Positions 36,497-45,459 of a stretch of 64,000 nucleotides of DNA are shown here, piece by piece (the stretch's first letter is position 1; every line of letters starts with the position of its first letter). The notes under the pieces were generated by a model, which worked only from the letters and a program-made list of their open reading frames with translations, did no database searches and had not been told where the DNA came from. Origin of the DNA: JAGNZR01 sp051656905 (GTDB taxonomy: Bacteria; Fusobacteriota; Fusobacteriia; Fusobacteriales; Fusobacteriaceae); NCBI GenBank assembly GCA_051656905.1, contig JBOFJQ010000034.1, forward strand, positions 217,619-281,618, in the 5' to 3' direction. Made by a program: the position numbers and the translations under genes.

Positions 36497-37366
36497 TTAA
36501 TTTTCTACATTATTTCTATTTATAAATTTTATAATTATCCAAGAACAAATTATCATTATTAAACTTATTAAATGTGGAGCTCTAATACCAAACATCATTA
36601 AATCTTCTGCTCTAAAGAAACTTACTACTATTCTTATAGCGTTGTATATAATAACATATGACCACCAGATTGTTCCATGAGCATATTTCTTATTTCTAAA
36701 AAACAGTATTAAAAATAGGAAACCTACAAGATTTAATACTAACTCATATAACATTGCTGGGTGAAGTGGTAAATTAGGAAACTCACTTCCTGCTGGAGAG
36801 CTATTTGGGAACACAATACCAAAAGGTACTAACTCTGGATACTTTCCTTTATCTCCTATAGATAAAGTATTATAATAATTAAACCATTCATAAAATTTAG
36901 GTTTTACTGTAAATATTACACTTAAAGGTGTAAATGTTGGAACTCCATGAATCTCACCATTCATAAAATTACCTATTCTACCAATTGCTTGTCCTAATAT
37001 CATTGAAGGAGCAACTATATCTCCTAACTGAAAAGCTGATAATTTTTTTCTGTTCGCATATATTATAGTTCCTATTATTCCACCTAATATTCCACCATGA
37101 ATAGCCATTCCGCCATTCCAAACTGCTAAAATTTGTGAAGGATTAGAAAAATAATATTTTGCACTGAATAATACATAATAAAGTCTTCCACCAATTAAAC
37201 CTGACATCATAGCTACAAAACCATAGTTTTCTATTACTTCTGGGCTTATTCCATGTTTTTTCCCTCTATACTTTGCTAGCTCCACTCCTACATAAAATGC
37301 TATCGCATACATTAATCCATAATAGTGTACTTTAAAACTTCCGATTTGAAATAAAATAGGATTCAT
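36497..37366 (-). CDS. lgt: Prolipoprotein diacylglyceryl transferase Lgt
   Basis: A 289-residue inner membrane enzyme that transfers diacylglycerol from phosphatidylglycerol to the lipobox cysteine of prolipoproteins. It has about seven helices, the HGGILGG motif near residue 90, and the Lgt signature RIGNFMNGEIHGVP near 130 with the essential Arg, Asn and Glu. An uncommonly long middle loop (about 150-200) is present. It lies just downstream of tRNA-Arg on the opposite reading side of the FAD fragment. A lipoprotein in the window (48378) would be a substrate. Confidence 0.95.
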   Translation of the reverse strand: MNPILFQIGSFKVHYYGLMYAIAFYVGVELAKYRGKKHGISPEVIENYGFVAMMSGLIGGRLYYVLFSAKYYFSNPSQILAVWNGGMAIHGGILGGIIGTIIYANRKKLSAFQLGDIVAPSMILGQAIGRIGNFMNGEIHGVPTFTPLSVIFTVKPKFYEWFNYYNTLSIGDKGKYPELVPFGIVFPNSSPAGSEFPNLPLHPAMLYELVLNLVGFLFLILFFRNKKYAHGTIWWSYVIIYNAIRIVVSFFRAEDLMMFGIRAPHLISLIMIICSWIIIKFINRNNVEN

Positions 37367-37516
37367 CTATTAACTCCTTTTAATATTATATTTTGTTTTA
37401 AGAAAACACTCTATTTACATTACAAATACTCTATATTTATACTATAAACACGCTATTCTACGCTTTTTAGTATAACATAAAAAACCCATTATGTTAATAT
37501 TCCCTTTGAAATATAT

Positions 37517-37545
37517 TTGATATTTTGAATATTTAAGGTTATAAT
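37517..37545 (+). promoter_or_regulatory. Promoter of the flavodiiron protein gene
   Basis: -35 TTGATA (37517-37522), 17-base spacer, -10 TATAAT (37540-37545). Start near 37552, about 47 bases before the ATG. Confidence 0.85.
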
Positions 37546-37598
37546 AATAATTGATTGAAAGGCTAAATTTCAACACATATATTTAGGAGGTACAATTA

Positions 37599-38834
37599 AT
37601 GTATTTTGATGCCGAAGTTACAAAACTAGTTTCTTGGATTGGAATTAATGACCGTAAAACAGAAAGATTTGAAAACTATATGCCATTACCAGATGGAGTT
37701 ACTTATAACTCTTACCTTATCAATGACGTAAAAACATGCGTAATTGATACTGTTGACTTTGGAAGTGAAGGTCAATTTTTAGAAAAGATATTTAAAATTC
37801 TTCAAGGTAAAAATCTTGACTACCTTGTAGTAAACCATATGGAGCCTGACCATTCAGGAGCTATAACAGGACTTATGAGAGCTTATCCTAATATTACTGT
37901 TATTGGAAATAAAAAAACTTTAGGAATGTTACAAGCTTTCTACCCAACTTTTGACGTTACTAGATTTAAAGAGATAAAAGAAGGAGATATCCTTGATTTA
38001 GGACATCACAAATTAACTTTTGCAATGGTACCTATGGTTCACTGGCCAGAATCAATGGTTACTTATGACCTAACTGAAAAAATTCTTTTCTCTAATGATG
38101 CCTTCGGGAGTTTCGGAGCTATTGATGGAGGAATCTTTGATGATGAAGTTGATTTTTCTAAATATGAATCTTGTATGAGACGTTATTATGCAAATATAGT
38201 TGGGAAATTTGGAGTACCAGTTGATTTAGCTATAAAAAAATTATCTTCTCTTGAGATAAAATTTATATGCCCTTCTCACGGTATCCTTTGGAGAAAAGAT
38301 ATTAGTAAAGTAATTCAGTTATATTCAGACTGGGCAAACTTTATCCCTAACGCTACAGGAGTTGTTATTGTTTACGGTTCAATGTACGGTAACACAGCTA
38401 AGATGGCTGAATCTCTTGCTAGAGAATTATCTCTTCAAGGTATTAGAAATATTAAAGTTTTTGATGCTTCAAAAACTGACGCTTCTTTCATTATAAGTGA
38501 AATTTGGAAATACCAAGGTTTATTTATTGGATCTTGTGCACATAACAATGCTGTATATCCAAAAATCGAACCAATTTTAAGCAAATTACAAAACTACGGT
38601 TTAAAAAATAAATACGTAGGAATTTTCGGAAACATGATGTGGAGTGGTGGAGGTGTAAGAGGTATTCAAACTTTCGTTGACGCTTTACCTAATTTAGAGC
38701 TTGTTGGTGATGCTATCGAAATTAAAGGAAACCCTACTCCTGAAGATTACTGCAGATTAGAAAATTTAGCTCAGAAAATGGCTGCAAAAGTTCTTAAAAA
38801 CGAAGATACTATAGAGAAAGATTGTTCTCTATAA
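37599..38834 (+). CDS. Flavodiiron protein (FprA-type oxygen/NO reductase)
   Basis: A 411-residue cytoplasmic protein with two domains. Residues about 1-245 are a beta-lactamase-like diiron domain with ligands H80, E82, D84, H85 (HMEPDH), then HW near 147 and D in SNDAFGSFG. Residues about 255-400 are a flavodoxin domain (VYGSMYGNTAKMAESLA). Members reduce O2 to water or NO to N2O and protect anaerobes. No rubredoxin domain is fused, so an external electron donor is needed. AGGAGGT lies before the ATG. Confidence 0.94.
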   Translation: MYFDAEVTKLVSWIGINDRKTERFENYMPLPDGVTYNSYLINDVKTCVIDTVDFGSEGQFLEKIFKILQGKNLDYLVVNHMEPDHSGAITGLMRAYPNITVIGNKKTLGMLQAFYPTFDVTRFKEIKEGDILDLGHHKLTFAMVPMVHWPESMVTYDLTEKILFSNDAFGSFGAIDGGIFDDEVDFSKYESCMRRYYANIVGKFGVPVDLAIKKLSSLEIKFICPSHGILWRKDISKVIQLYSDWANFIPNATGVVIVYGSMYGNTAKMAESLARELSLQGIRNIKVFDASKTDASFIISEIWKYQGLFIGSCAHNNAVYPKIEPILSKLQNYGLKNKYVGIFGNMMWSGGGVRGIQTFVDALPNLELVGDAIEIKGNPTPEDYCRLENLAQKMAAKVLKNEDTIEKDCSL

Positions 38835-38850
38835 TCTAATGGGAGTTCTT

Positions 38851-39102
38851 ATGAAAAATAAAAATAAACATAAAAATAAACAGATTAATATTGAAGCTTG
38901 GCTTACAGTTTTACTATACTTGTTTTATTTTGTTTGGTGGTATTATTTTGCTTATAAATATGGCACTGATGCAACTAAGTATAACTTTATATTCGGATTA
39001 CCTGAGTGGTTTTTCTACTCATGTGTTTTAGGACTTGTAGTAATCAATGTCTTGGTCCTTATTGTTGTTAAACTGTTTTTTAAAAATGTAGACTTGGATT
39101 AA
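38851..39102 (+). CDS. yhdT: YhdT family small membrane protein (DUF997)
   Basis: An 83-residue protein with two transmembrane helices. The pattern EAWLTVLLYLFYFVWWYYFAY and FIFGLPEWFFYSC matches YhdT, which is regularly encoded directly before panF. The ATG at 38851 follows GGGAG by 5 bases and is preferred to an ATG 12 bases upstream that has no ribosome site. It is likely to be an accessory subunit of the following symporter, by analogy with small partner subunits of SSS carriers. Confidence 0.85.
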   Translation: MKNKNKHKNKQINIEAWLTVLLYLFYFVWWYYFAYKYGTDATKYNFIFGLPEWFFYSCVLGLVVINVLVLIVVKLFFKNVDLD

Positions 39103-39112
39103 GGAGAAACAC

Positions 39113-40570
39113 ATGATATTAATACCTATTTTTTTATACTTAGCCCTTATGCTTTTCATTGCTTGGAAAGTGGGACAAATTAAGCATAATGATAATGTTG
39201 ATTTTATGCAAGAGTACTTTATGGGAAGTAGAAGTATGGGAGGAATGGTTCTTGCCATGACTATCATCGCTACTTACGTTGGTGCCTCTTCATTTATAGG
39301 TGGCCCTGGGGTTGCATATAAACTTGGACTTGGATGGGTGTTACTTGCTTGTATTCAGACACCTACAGCTTTTTTAACTTTAGGAATTCTAGGAAAAAAA
39401 TTAGCAATAATTGCTAGAAAAATAAATGGGATAACTCTTACTGATTATCTTAGAGCTAGATACCAAAATGAATGGGTTGTTATTTTAGGATCTTTAGCTA
39501 TAGTTCTTTTCTCTATAGGAACTGTAGTTGTACAATTTATAGGAGGGGCTAGACTTTTTGAAAGTGTTACAGGCCTTTCCTATATGGCTGGTCTAATTAC
39601 ATTCTCATTGGTTGTTGTATTATATACGACATTTGGTGGTTTTAGAGCAGTTACTTTAACAGATGCTATTCAAGGTGTTGTTATGTTAATTGCTACGTTT
39701 GTTCTTTTTATCGCTCTTCTTAATAAAGGTGGGGGAATGGAAAATATCATGAAAAAAATCATGACAATAAATCCAGCTTTCCTTACTCCTGACAGTGGGG
39801 GAGCAATACCATTACCATTTATCCTATCTTTTTGGATATTAGTTGGTATTGGTATTCTAGGTCTTCCTGGAACTTCAATTAGATGTATGGGATTCAAAGA
39901 TAGTAAGTCTATGCACTCTGCAATGATAATTGGAACTTCTGTTGTTGGAATACTTATGTTAGGAATGCACTTAATTGGTGTTATGGGAATTGCTATTGAC
40001 CCTAATATTGAAATTGGAGATAAAGCCATTCCAATTTTGGCTATAGCTAATTTACATCCTATCCTTGCAGGAGTATTTATTGCTGGACCTCTAGCTGCAA
40101 TAATGTCTACAGTTGACTCTCTATTAATTATGTCATCTGCAAATATTATAAAAGATTTCTATATTAAATATATAGTTAAAGATAAAGCTATTGAATCTAA
40201 GAAAATAAAATTTATTTCAACTATGACTTCACTATGTTTAGGAATTATAATTTTTATTTTAGCATTAAATCCACCACCTCTATTAGTTATAATGAACTTA
40301 ATGTTCCTTGCTGCACAAGAAGCAATCTTCTTCTGTCCAATAATTTTTGGTCTTTACTGGAAGAGAGCTAATGCAACAGGTGCACTAGCTTCTATGATAA
40401 TAGGGTTCTCAACATATTTATTTTTATTTTTCAAAGATATAAAACCTTATGGAATGCATCAAATTGCACCTGTAATAGGAATTTCAATAATTGCATTTAT
40501 TATAGGATCATACATAGGGAAACCTATTGCTGAAGATAAATTAGCTCTTTTCTTTGATGATGAAGAGTAA
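39113..40570 (+). CDS. panF: Sodium/pantothenate symporter PanF
   Basis: A 485-residue sodium:solute symporter with about 13 helices. MTIIATYVGASSFIGGPGVAY, ITLTDYLRARY and STVDSLLIMSSANIIKDFY are typical of PanF. It lies 10 bases after the yhdT gene, a common pair. It would import pantothenate for coenzyme A synthesis. An intrinsic terminator follows. Confidence 0.92.
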   Translation: MILIPIFLYLALMLFIAWKVGQIKHNDNVDFMQEYFMGSRSMGGMVLAMTIIATYVGASSFIGGPGVAYKLGLGWVLLACIQTPTAFLTLGILGKKLAIIARKINGITLTDYLRARYQNEWVVILGSLAIVLFSIGTVVVQFIGGARLFESVTGLSYMAGLITFSLVVVLYTTFGGFRAVTLTDAIQGVVMLIATFVLFIALLNKGGGMENIMKKIMTINPAFLTPDSGGAIPLPFILSFWILVGIGILGLPGTSIRCMGFKDSKSMHSAMIIGTSVVGILMLGMHLIGVMGIAIDPNIEIGDKAIPILAIANLHPILAGVFIAGPLAAIMSTVDSLLIMSSANIIKDFYIKYIVKDKAIESKKIKFISTMTSLCLGIIIFILALNPPPLLVIMNLMFLAAQEAIFFCPIIFGLYWKRANATGALASMIIGFSTYLFLFFKDIKPYGMHQIAPVIGISIIAFIIGSYIGKPIAEDKLALFFDDEE

Positions 40571-40607
40571 AAAATAAAAAACTAATTATAAATTACTTAT
40601 TTAGTTA

Positions 40608-40643
40608 GACTGTAGGTACTAATTTACCTACAGTCTTTTTTTA
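40608..40643 (+). terminator. Terminator after panF
   Basis: Perfect GACTGTAGGTA / TACCTACAGTC stem followed by seven T residues. Confidence 0.9.
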
Positions 40644-40789
40644 TTTACAATTTTCTTTACTATCTTTTTTTTACTATTTCATATCTATTTACACGTATAT
40701 TTTGTAAATAATAAAAATAATACGTTGTATTTTGTGTAATAGTGTGATAATATTCAGGCTAACAAGAAAAATTTTAATAGGAGACTTAT

Positions 40790-40858
40790 ATGAATTTAAA
40801 CATACAATTAAATAATATAACAATAACTATTACACTTTGGGAGAGTTTGAAGAACTAG
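40790..40858 (+). CDS. thrL: Threonine/isoleucine-rich leader peptide of the hom-thrCB operon
   Basis: A 22-residue reading frame with AGGAG 6 bases upstream of the ATG. It contains the run NITITITL near its middle, three Thr and four Ile in the core, like the thr operon leader of enterobacteria. It is followed by a hairpin CTTGGGA/TCCCAAG (40874-40918) and a terminator before hom. Attenuation by charged tRNA-Thr and perhaps tRNA-Ile is inferred. Confidence 0.8.
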   Translation: MNLNIQLNNITITITLWESLKN

Positions 40859-40935
40859 ATTAAATTTTTAATCTTGGGAACAAACTCATTTTATGTTTAA
40901 AATGACTAGATCCCAAGTAAACCATAAATGAATAT

Positions 40936-40969
40936 GGAGCTCGGGATAAATATCTCGAGCTTTTTTTAT
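40936..40969 (+). terminator. Attenuator terminator of the hom-thrCB operon
   Basis: AGCTCGGGAT / ATCTCGAGCT stem followed by seven T residues, between the leader peptide and hom. An upstream stem at 40874-40918 (CTTGGGA...TCCCAAG, with inner CATTTTA/TAAAATG) may be the alternative structure. Confidence 0.85.
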
Positions 40970-41020
40970 TATCTACAGCTATTTATATTAATCTACATAA
41001 AATTAAAAGGAGCGTTAATA

Positions 41021-42307
41021 ATGATTAAAACATTAAATATTGGAATACTCGGTTATGGTTCTGTGGGAAACGGTGTTGTATACATTTTAGAAGAGCACTT
41101 TGAGAAAATAAGTCAAGTGACCGGATATAAAATAAATATTTCTAAAATTTTAGTAAGAGATTTAGAAAAAAAGAGAAAATATAATTATAATAATTTTACC
41201 CTTACAACAGATCCAAATGAAATTTTAGATGATGATGATATTTCCATAATTATTGAAGTTATGGGCGGAATAACATTAGCTAAAGAGTATATATTAAAAG
41301 CTTTAAATAATGGAAAAAATGTAGTTACCGCTAATAAGGATCTTATCTCTAATTTTGGAAATGAATTAAATGCTATTGCAAAAAAAAATAGTTGTGACCT
41401 CTTTTATGAAGCTAGTGTAGGAGGTGGAATTCCTATTGTAAAAGCTATTGTAAACGGGTTTTCCTCGGATAAAATTCAAAAAATATCAGGAATACTAAAT
41501 GGGACTTCAAACTATATTCTTACTCGAATGAAAAATGATAAAAAAACTTATGATGATGCTTTAAAAGAAGTTCAAAAATTAGGATTTGCTGAATCTAAAC
41601 TAGCTGATGATGTTGAGGGAATTGATACTGCAAGAAAGCTTGCAATACTTGCAAGACTTTCATTTGGAATGAGTATCCCTGTTAAAGATATCTACACAAT
41701 AGGTATTAATAACTTAAAACAAAAAGATTTTAGTATGGCAGATAAATTTGATCATACCATAAAACTAATTGGAATTGCCGAAGAAGTTAATGGCAATATT
41801 AGTGCAAGAGTTGGACCTATATTTATTCCAAATAAGCATCCCCTGTCAAGAGTTGATAATGAAAATAATTCTATTTTTATTAAAAGCCATGCTATTGGCG
41901 AAACAATGTTTTTTGGTCCTGGAGCAGGGGAACTTCCAGCAGCAGCAAGTATAGTAAGTGATATTATTACCATCTCTCAAAACATTAAACTGGGAACCAC
42001 GGGAACTTTATTTAATAATTTTACTAATAAAACAAAGCAACTATCTAAATCGCAAATATTTTCAAAATACTACTTTAGATTTACTTTAAAAAATATTAGA
42101 GATATCATTTTAAAATTTAATGAATTACTTTTAGAAAATGATATAAAATATGAAAAAATAATACAGACACTAACTCCAAAAAATGAGATAAGCGTTACTA
42201 TACTTACATTTATGATTACTAAACAGCATGTTGATAACTTAGTAAATAGATTACATTCTGAAAGTAATATTGTTATAAAATCAAAATACGAAATAATGGG
42301 GGACTAA
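41021..42307 (+). CDS. hom: Homoserine dehydrogenase
   Basis: A 428-residue NAD(P)-dependent enzyme that reduces aspartate semialdehyde to homoserine. It has N-terminal GILGYGSVGNGV, NVVTANKDLISNFG and the substrate region FYEASVGGGIPIVK with ILNGTSNYILTRM. The C-terminal 80 residues match an ACT regulatory domain that could bind threonine. The frame is open 31 codons upstream, but the ATG at 41021 follows AAGGAG and gives the family N-terminus. It leads the thr operon. Confidence 0.95.
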   Translation: MIKTLNIGILGYGSVGNGVVYILEEHFEKISQVTGYKINISKILVRDLEKKRKYNYNNFTLTTDPNEILDDDDISIIIEVMGGITLAKEYILKALNNGKNVVTANKDLISNFGNELNAIAKKNSCDLFYEASVGGGIPIVKAIVNGFSSDKIQKISGILNGTSNYILTRMKNDKKTYDDALKEVQKLGFAESKLADDVEGIDTARKLAILARLSFGMSIPVKDIYTIGINNLKQKDFSMADKFDHTIKLIGIAEEVNGNISARVGPIFIPNKHPLSRVDNENNSIFIKSHAIGETMFFGPGAGELPAAASIVSDIITISQNIKLGTTGTLFNNFTNKTKQLSKSQIFSKYYFRFTLKNIRDIILKFNELLLENDIKYEKIIQTLTPKNEISVTILTFMITKQHVDNLVNRLHSESNIVIKSKYEIMGD

Positions 42308-42309
42308 CT

Positions 42310-43356
42310 ATGAAAGATGGTTTATTAAAAAAATACAAAAAGAATCTACCGATTAATGAAAATACACCTTCTTTATCATTAGCAGAAGGAGACACTCCTC
42401 TAATCTTTCTAGAAAATATATCAAATTTTTTAGGTATAAAATTATATGGAAAATTAGAAGGCTTAAATCCTACTGGATCTTTTAAAGATAGAGGAATGGT
42501 TATGGCAGTTGCAAAGGCAATTGAAGAGGGAAGTAAATCTATTATTTGTGCTTCAACAGGAAATACTTCAGCCTCTGCTGCTGCATATGCTGCAAAAGCC
42601 AACTTAGATGCTTATGTTCTTATCCCAAAAGGGAAAATTTCCATGGGAAAACTATCTCAAGCTACTATGTATGGTGCTAAAATAATTCAAGTGGAAGGTA
42701 ATTTTGACGATGCTCTTGAAATGGTAAAAGAGATTGCTAAAAATGAGAAGATTACTTTAGTTAACTCTATCAATCCATATAGAATTCAAGGACAAAAAAC
42801 TGCTGCTTTTGAAATTTGTGAGCAACTTGGTAAAGCTCCAAATATACTTGCTCTTCCAGTAGGAAATGCAGGAAATATAACAGCTTACTGGAAAGGTTTT
42901 AAGGAGTGGAATAAAGAGCATAATACTGGTCTTCCTAGAATGTTTGGTTTTCAAGCTGAGGGAGCCGCTCCCATTGTTCTTAAGACACAGGTGAAAAATC
43001 CAAAAACTATTGCATCAGCAATTCAAATAGGGAATCCTGCCAGTTGGAAATATGCTTTAGAAGCAAAAAAGGAATCCAATGGAATTATAGATTCAGTTAG
43101 TGATGATGAAATTATTTCAGCCTATAAGCTGCTTGCTAGAAAAGAAGGTATTTTTGTTGAACCTGGCTCTGCAACTTCTTTAGCTGGAATTATTAAAATG
43201 ATTACTATTAATAAAATAAAAAAAGACGAGACTGTTGTCGCAATTTTTACAGGAAATGGATTAAAAGATATCGATACTGCTCTTAATGTAGTTAACACCA
43301 AAATTGCTTGTGTAAGTAATTTAGAGGAGTTGAAAAATATATTAAAGAGGAGATAA
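42310..43356 (+). CDS. thrC: Threonine synthase
   Basis: A 348-residue PLP enzyme that turns O-phosphohomoserine into threonine. The PLP lysine is K59 in NPTGSFKDRGM, and STGNTSASAAAYAAKA and LPVGNAGNITAYWKG are characteristic. It is of the short, Bacillus-type form. It starts 2 bases after hom and ends 3 bases before thrB. Confidence 0.95.
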   Translation: MKDGLLKKYKKNLPINENTPSLSLAEGDTPLIFLENISNFLGIKLYGKLEGLNPTGSFKDRGMVMAVAKAIEEGSKSIICASTGNTSASAAAYAAKANLDAYVLIPKGKISMGKLSQATMYGAKIIQVEGNFDDALEMVKEIAKNEKITLVNSINPYRIQGQKTAAFEICEQLGKAPNILALPVGNAGNITAYWKGFKEWNKEHNTGLPRMFGFQAEGAAPIVLKTQVKNPKTIASAIQIGNPASWKYALEAKKESNGIIDSVSDDEIISAYKLLARKEGIFVEPGSATSLAGIIKMITINKIKKDETVVAIFTGNGLKDIDTALNVVNTKIACVSNLEELKNILKRR

Positions 43357-43359
43357 TTT

Positions 43360-44232
43360 ATGATAAAAATAAAAGTACCTGCAACAACTGCAAATCTTGG
43401 TCCAGGATTTGATTCATTTGGATTAGCTTTAGCTCTCTATCTAGAAATTGAAGTTTATGAAGAGTGTGACGAATGGATAATCGAGCATAATTTAGGAAAG
43501 AGTATTTCAAATGGTAATGATAATTTAATTATTGAAACTGCCTTGAAAGTATTCCCTAAATTGAAACCCCATAGATTGAAAATGCTCAGTGACATTCCAC
43601 TAGAAAGAGGGCTTGGAAGTAGCTCTTCTGCAATAGTAGCAGGAATAGAAATTGCAAACTTCTTTGGAGACCTTAATCTCTCTTTAGAAGAAAAAGTAGA
43701 TATTGCAAATGAAATAGAGGGGCATCCAGATAATATAGCACCTGCTATACTTGGTGGGTTTATTGTTTCTGGAAATTTTGATAAAAAAATCTTGGCAATG
43801 AAAATAGATTTTTCAAATATTTCTATAGCTGTTGTTATTCCAAATTGGTCATTATCTACAAAAAAAAGCCGTGAAGTCTTACCGCAGTCTATTCCTTATA
43901 AAGAAGCTATAAAAGGAAGTTCAATTGCAAACCTTATGTTAGCCTCACTTTTTAATAACGACATAGTTACAGCAGGAAAAATGATGGAACAAGACTTATG
44001 GCATGAGCAATATAGGCTTCCACTTGTGCCACATTTAACAGAGATACGAGAAAAGATGAGGGCTTGTGGTGCCTATTCTACTTGCATTAGTGGTGCAGGC
44101 CCAACAGTTATTGTCTTTTATCCTAAAGCTAATCACTGTAGTATTGAAAAGAATTTAACTGATATTTCATACCTTGGGAAAATATCTTATTTAGATATTG
44201 ATTTAAAAGGTAGTGAAGTTTCTATAATATAA
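43360..44232 (+). CDS. thrB: Homoserine kinase
   Basis: A 290-residue GHMP kinase that phosphorylates homoserine. The N-terminal PATTANLGPGFDSFGLAL and the ATP loop LERGLGSSSSAIVAG are the family motifs, and the C-terminal STCISGAGPTVIVF is the third GHMP motif. Last gene of the hom-thrC-thrB operon, with AGAGGAG before the start. Confidence 0.96.
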   Translation: MIKIKVPATTANLGPGFDSFGLALALYLEIEVYEECDEWIIEHNLGKSISNGNDNLIIETALKVFPKLKPHRLKMLSDIPLERGLGSSSSAIVAGIEIANFFGDLNLSLEEKVDIANEIEGHPDNIAPAILGGFIVSGNFDKKILAMKIDFSNISIAVVIPNWSLSTKKSREVLPQSIPYKEAIKGSSIANLMLASLFNNDIVTAGKMMEQDLWHEQYRLPLVPHLTEIREKMRACGAYSTCISGAGPTVIVFYPKANHCSIEKNLTDISYLGKISYLDIDLKGSEVSII

Positions 44233-44267
44233 TCCTAATATAATCTAAAATACAATTATAGCAATCT

Positions 44268-44327
44268 ATAAAAATAGAGACAAGTGTTTAGCTTATAAAG
44301 CTAACTTATTCGTCTCTATTTTTATTT
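44268..44327 (+). terminator. Terminator after thrB
   Basis: AAAAATAGAGAC / GTCTCTATTTTT outer stem with an inner GTTTAGCTT/AAGCTAAC hairpin, T run on the plus strand. Confidence 0.85.
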
Positions 44328-44381
44328 ATACTAATTCTCGTTCATACTAACTTTCATACTAACTTTTATTTATATCAAAGT

Positions 44382-45011
44382 TTATCTTTTTTCTCCACAA
44401 TTCCATTCATTATAAAATTCTTCTAAGAATGACTCCATAAATTTATTTCTCTCTAAAGCCATATTGTAGGCAGTTTTAGTATTTAAGTTATCTTTTAATA
44501 ATAATAATTTTTCATAAAAATGATATATAGAATGTGCTCCCTCTCTATTTTCAGGATTATAGATTTCTCTTCCTTTCGCTCCACCATAGGCAAAAGTTCT
44601 AGCAATTCCTATTGCACCTATAGCATCTATTCTATCAGCGTCTTGAACTATTTTTCCCTCTATTGATTTTGGTATATTTCCTTTAGAAAAAGAGACATTA
44701 TTTACAATGTTTACTACTAGTTTTACTCTTTCTAGTTCTACACCTTGACTCTCTAGCATCTCAATGATTATATTCTCTCTATCTAAATCAGTATATCCAA
44801 ACTTATGATCTGCTACATCATGAAGAAGTGCTGATACTTCTAGTATAAAATAATCTATTTTATTCTCTTTTTCTTCACCTTGAGCAATTTTTATTGCATT
44901 TTTATATACTCTCTCTGTATGAAACCAGTCATGTCCAGTAGTTTCACCTCTTAATAACTTTTCAACTCTTCCTCTTACATTATTTACAATTTCTATTTCA
45001 ATATTGCTCAA
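44382..45011 (-). CDS. HD domain phosphohydrolase (YpgQ/YedJ-like)
   Basis: A 209-residue HD hydrolase. The metal ligands are visible in GHDWFHTERVYKNA, SALLHDVADHKFG and VQDADRIDAIGAIGI. This is the small HD family of B. subtilis YpgQ and E. coli YedJ, which cleave nucleotide pyrophosphates in tested members. The start is a TTG at 45011, with GGAGG 6 bases upstream; there is no suitable ATG. Monocistronic. Confidence 0.88.
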   Translation of the reverse strand: MSNIEIEIVNNVRGRVEKLLRGETTGHDWFHTERVYKNAIKIAQGEEKENKIDYFILEVSALLHDVADHKFGYTDLDRENIIIEMLESQGVELERVKLVVNIVNNVSFSKGNIPKSIEGKIVQDADRIDAIGAIGIARTFAYGGAKGREIYNPENREGAHSIYHFYEKLLLLKDNLNTKTAYNMALERNKFMESFLEEFYNEWNCGEKR

Positions 45012-45286
45012 CGTAGACCTCCATCGTATTTATTTTTATTTTACTAAATTTCTTAATTTATTATTTTTTATTATAGGACTTTATTGAAAAACTTAAAAAA
45101 TTTTGGTTTTTTGAAGATAAATATAGTATATCAAACCAATTTCATAAAATGAACAAAAAAATAGTAACAAAATATTACTTTGTTCTTATTTCTTTTATTT
45201 CTTCTAATTTCAAGCCTTTTTTCAATTTCATTATCTAAAAAAGTGCACTTTTATACATAGAATCCCCATTTCTATATATATTAGTA
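45012..45286. other. Intergenic AT-rich region between HD hydrolase and MATE leader
   Basis: No gene seen. One imperfect inverted repeat GAACAA..AGTAA / TTACT..TTGTTC at about 45152-45186 is followed by T-rich sequence, of unknown role. Confidence 0.4.
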
Positions 45287-45315
45287 TTGACTTTTAGTGT
45301 AATTCTATATATAAT
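45287..45315 (+). promoter_or_regulatory. Promoter of the first MATE gene
   Basis: -35 TTGACT (45287-45292), 17-base spacer, -10 TATAAT (45310-45315). The same TTAGTATTGACTTTTA context occurs before the second MATE gene. Confidence 0.88.
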
Positions 45316-45349
45316 AACATTAATAGCAGAAAATAACAAAAAATAATAC

Positions 45350-45418
45350 AAAAGCTTTTGAAGCTTTTTAGTGAAAAACCACTTTTGGATGACGAAGGTG
45401 GTTTTTCTTTTCGTAGTA
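45350..45418 (+). promoter_or_regulatory. Conserved hairpin-terminator leader of the first MATE gene
   Basis: Hairpin AAAAGCTT-TTG-AAGCTTTT (45351-45369) followed by a terminator AAAAACCACTTT / GAAGGTGGTTTTT (about 45375-45407) and T-rich sequence. The same two hairpins precede the second MATE gene. The terminator lies between promoter and gene, so read-through must be controlled or partial. Confidence 0.75.
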
Positions 45419-45459
45419 CAATAATCAATAAAAAATTTTAATATATAAAGGAGAGTTTT

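Noticed and set aside
45370..45424. GTG-start leader peptide VKNHFW in the MATE leaders
   Set aside because: The first six codons agree in both copies, but no ribosome site precedes the GTG and the lengths differ greatly; the bases are better explained by the conserved hairpin.
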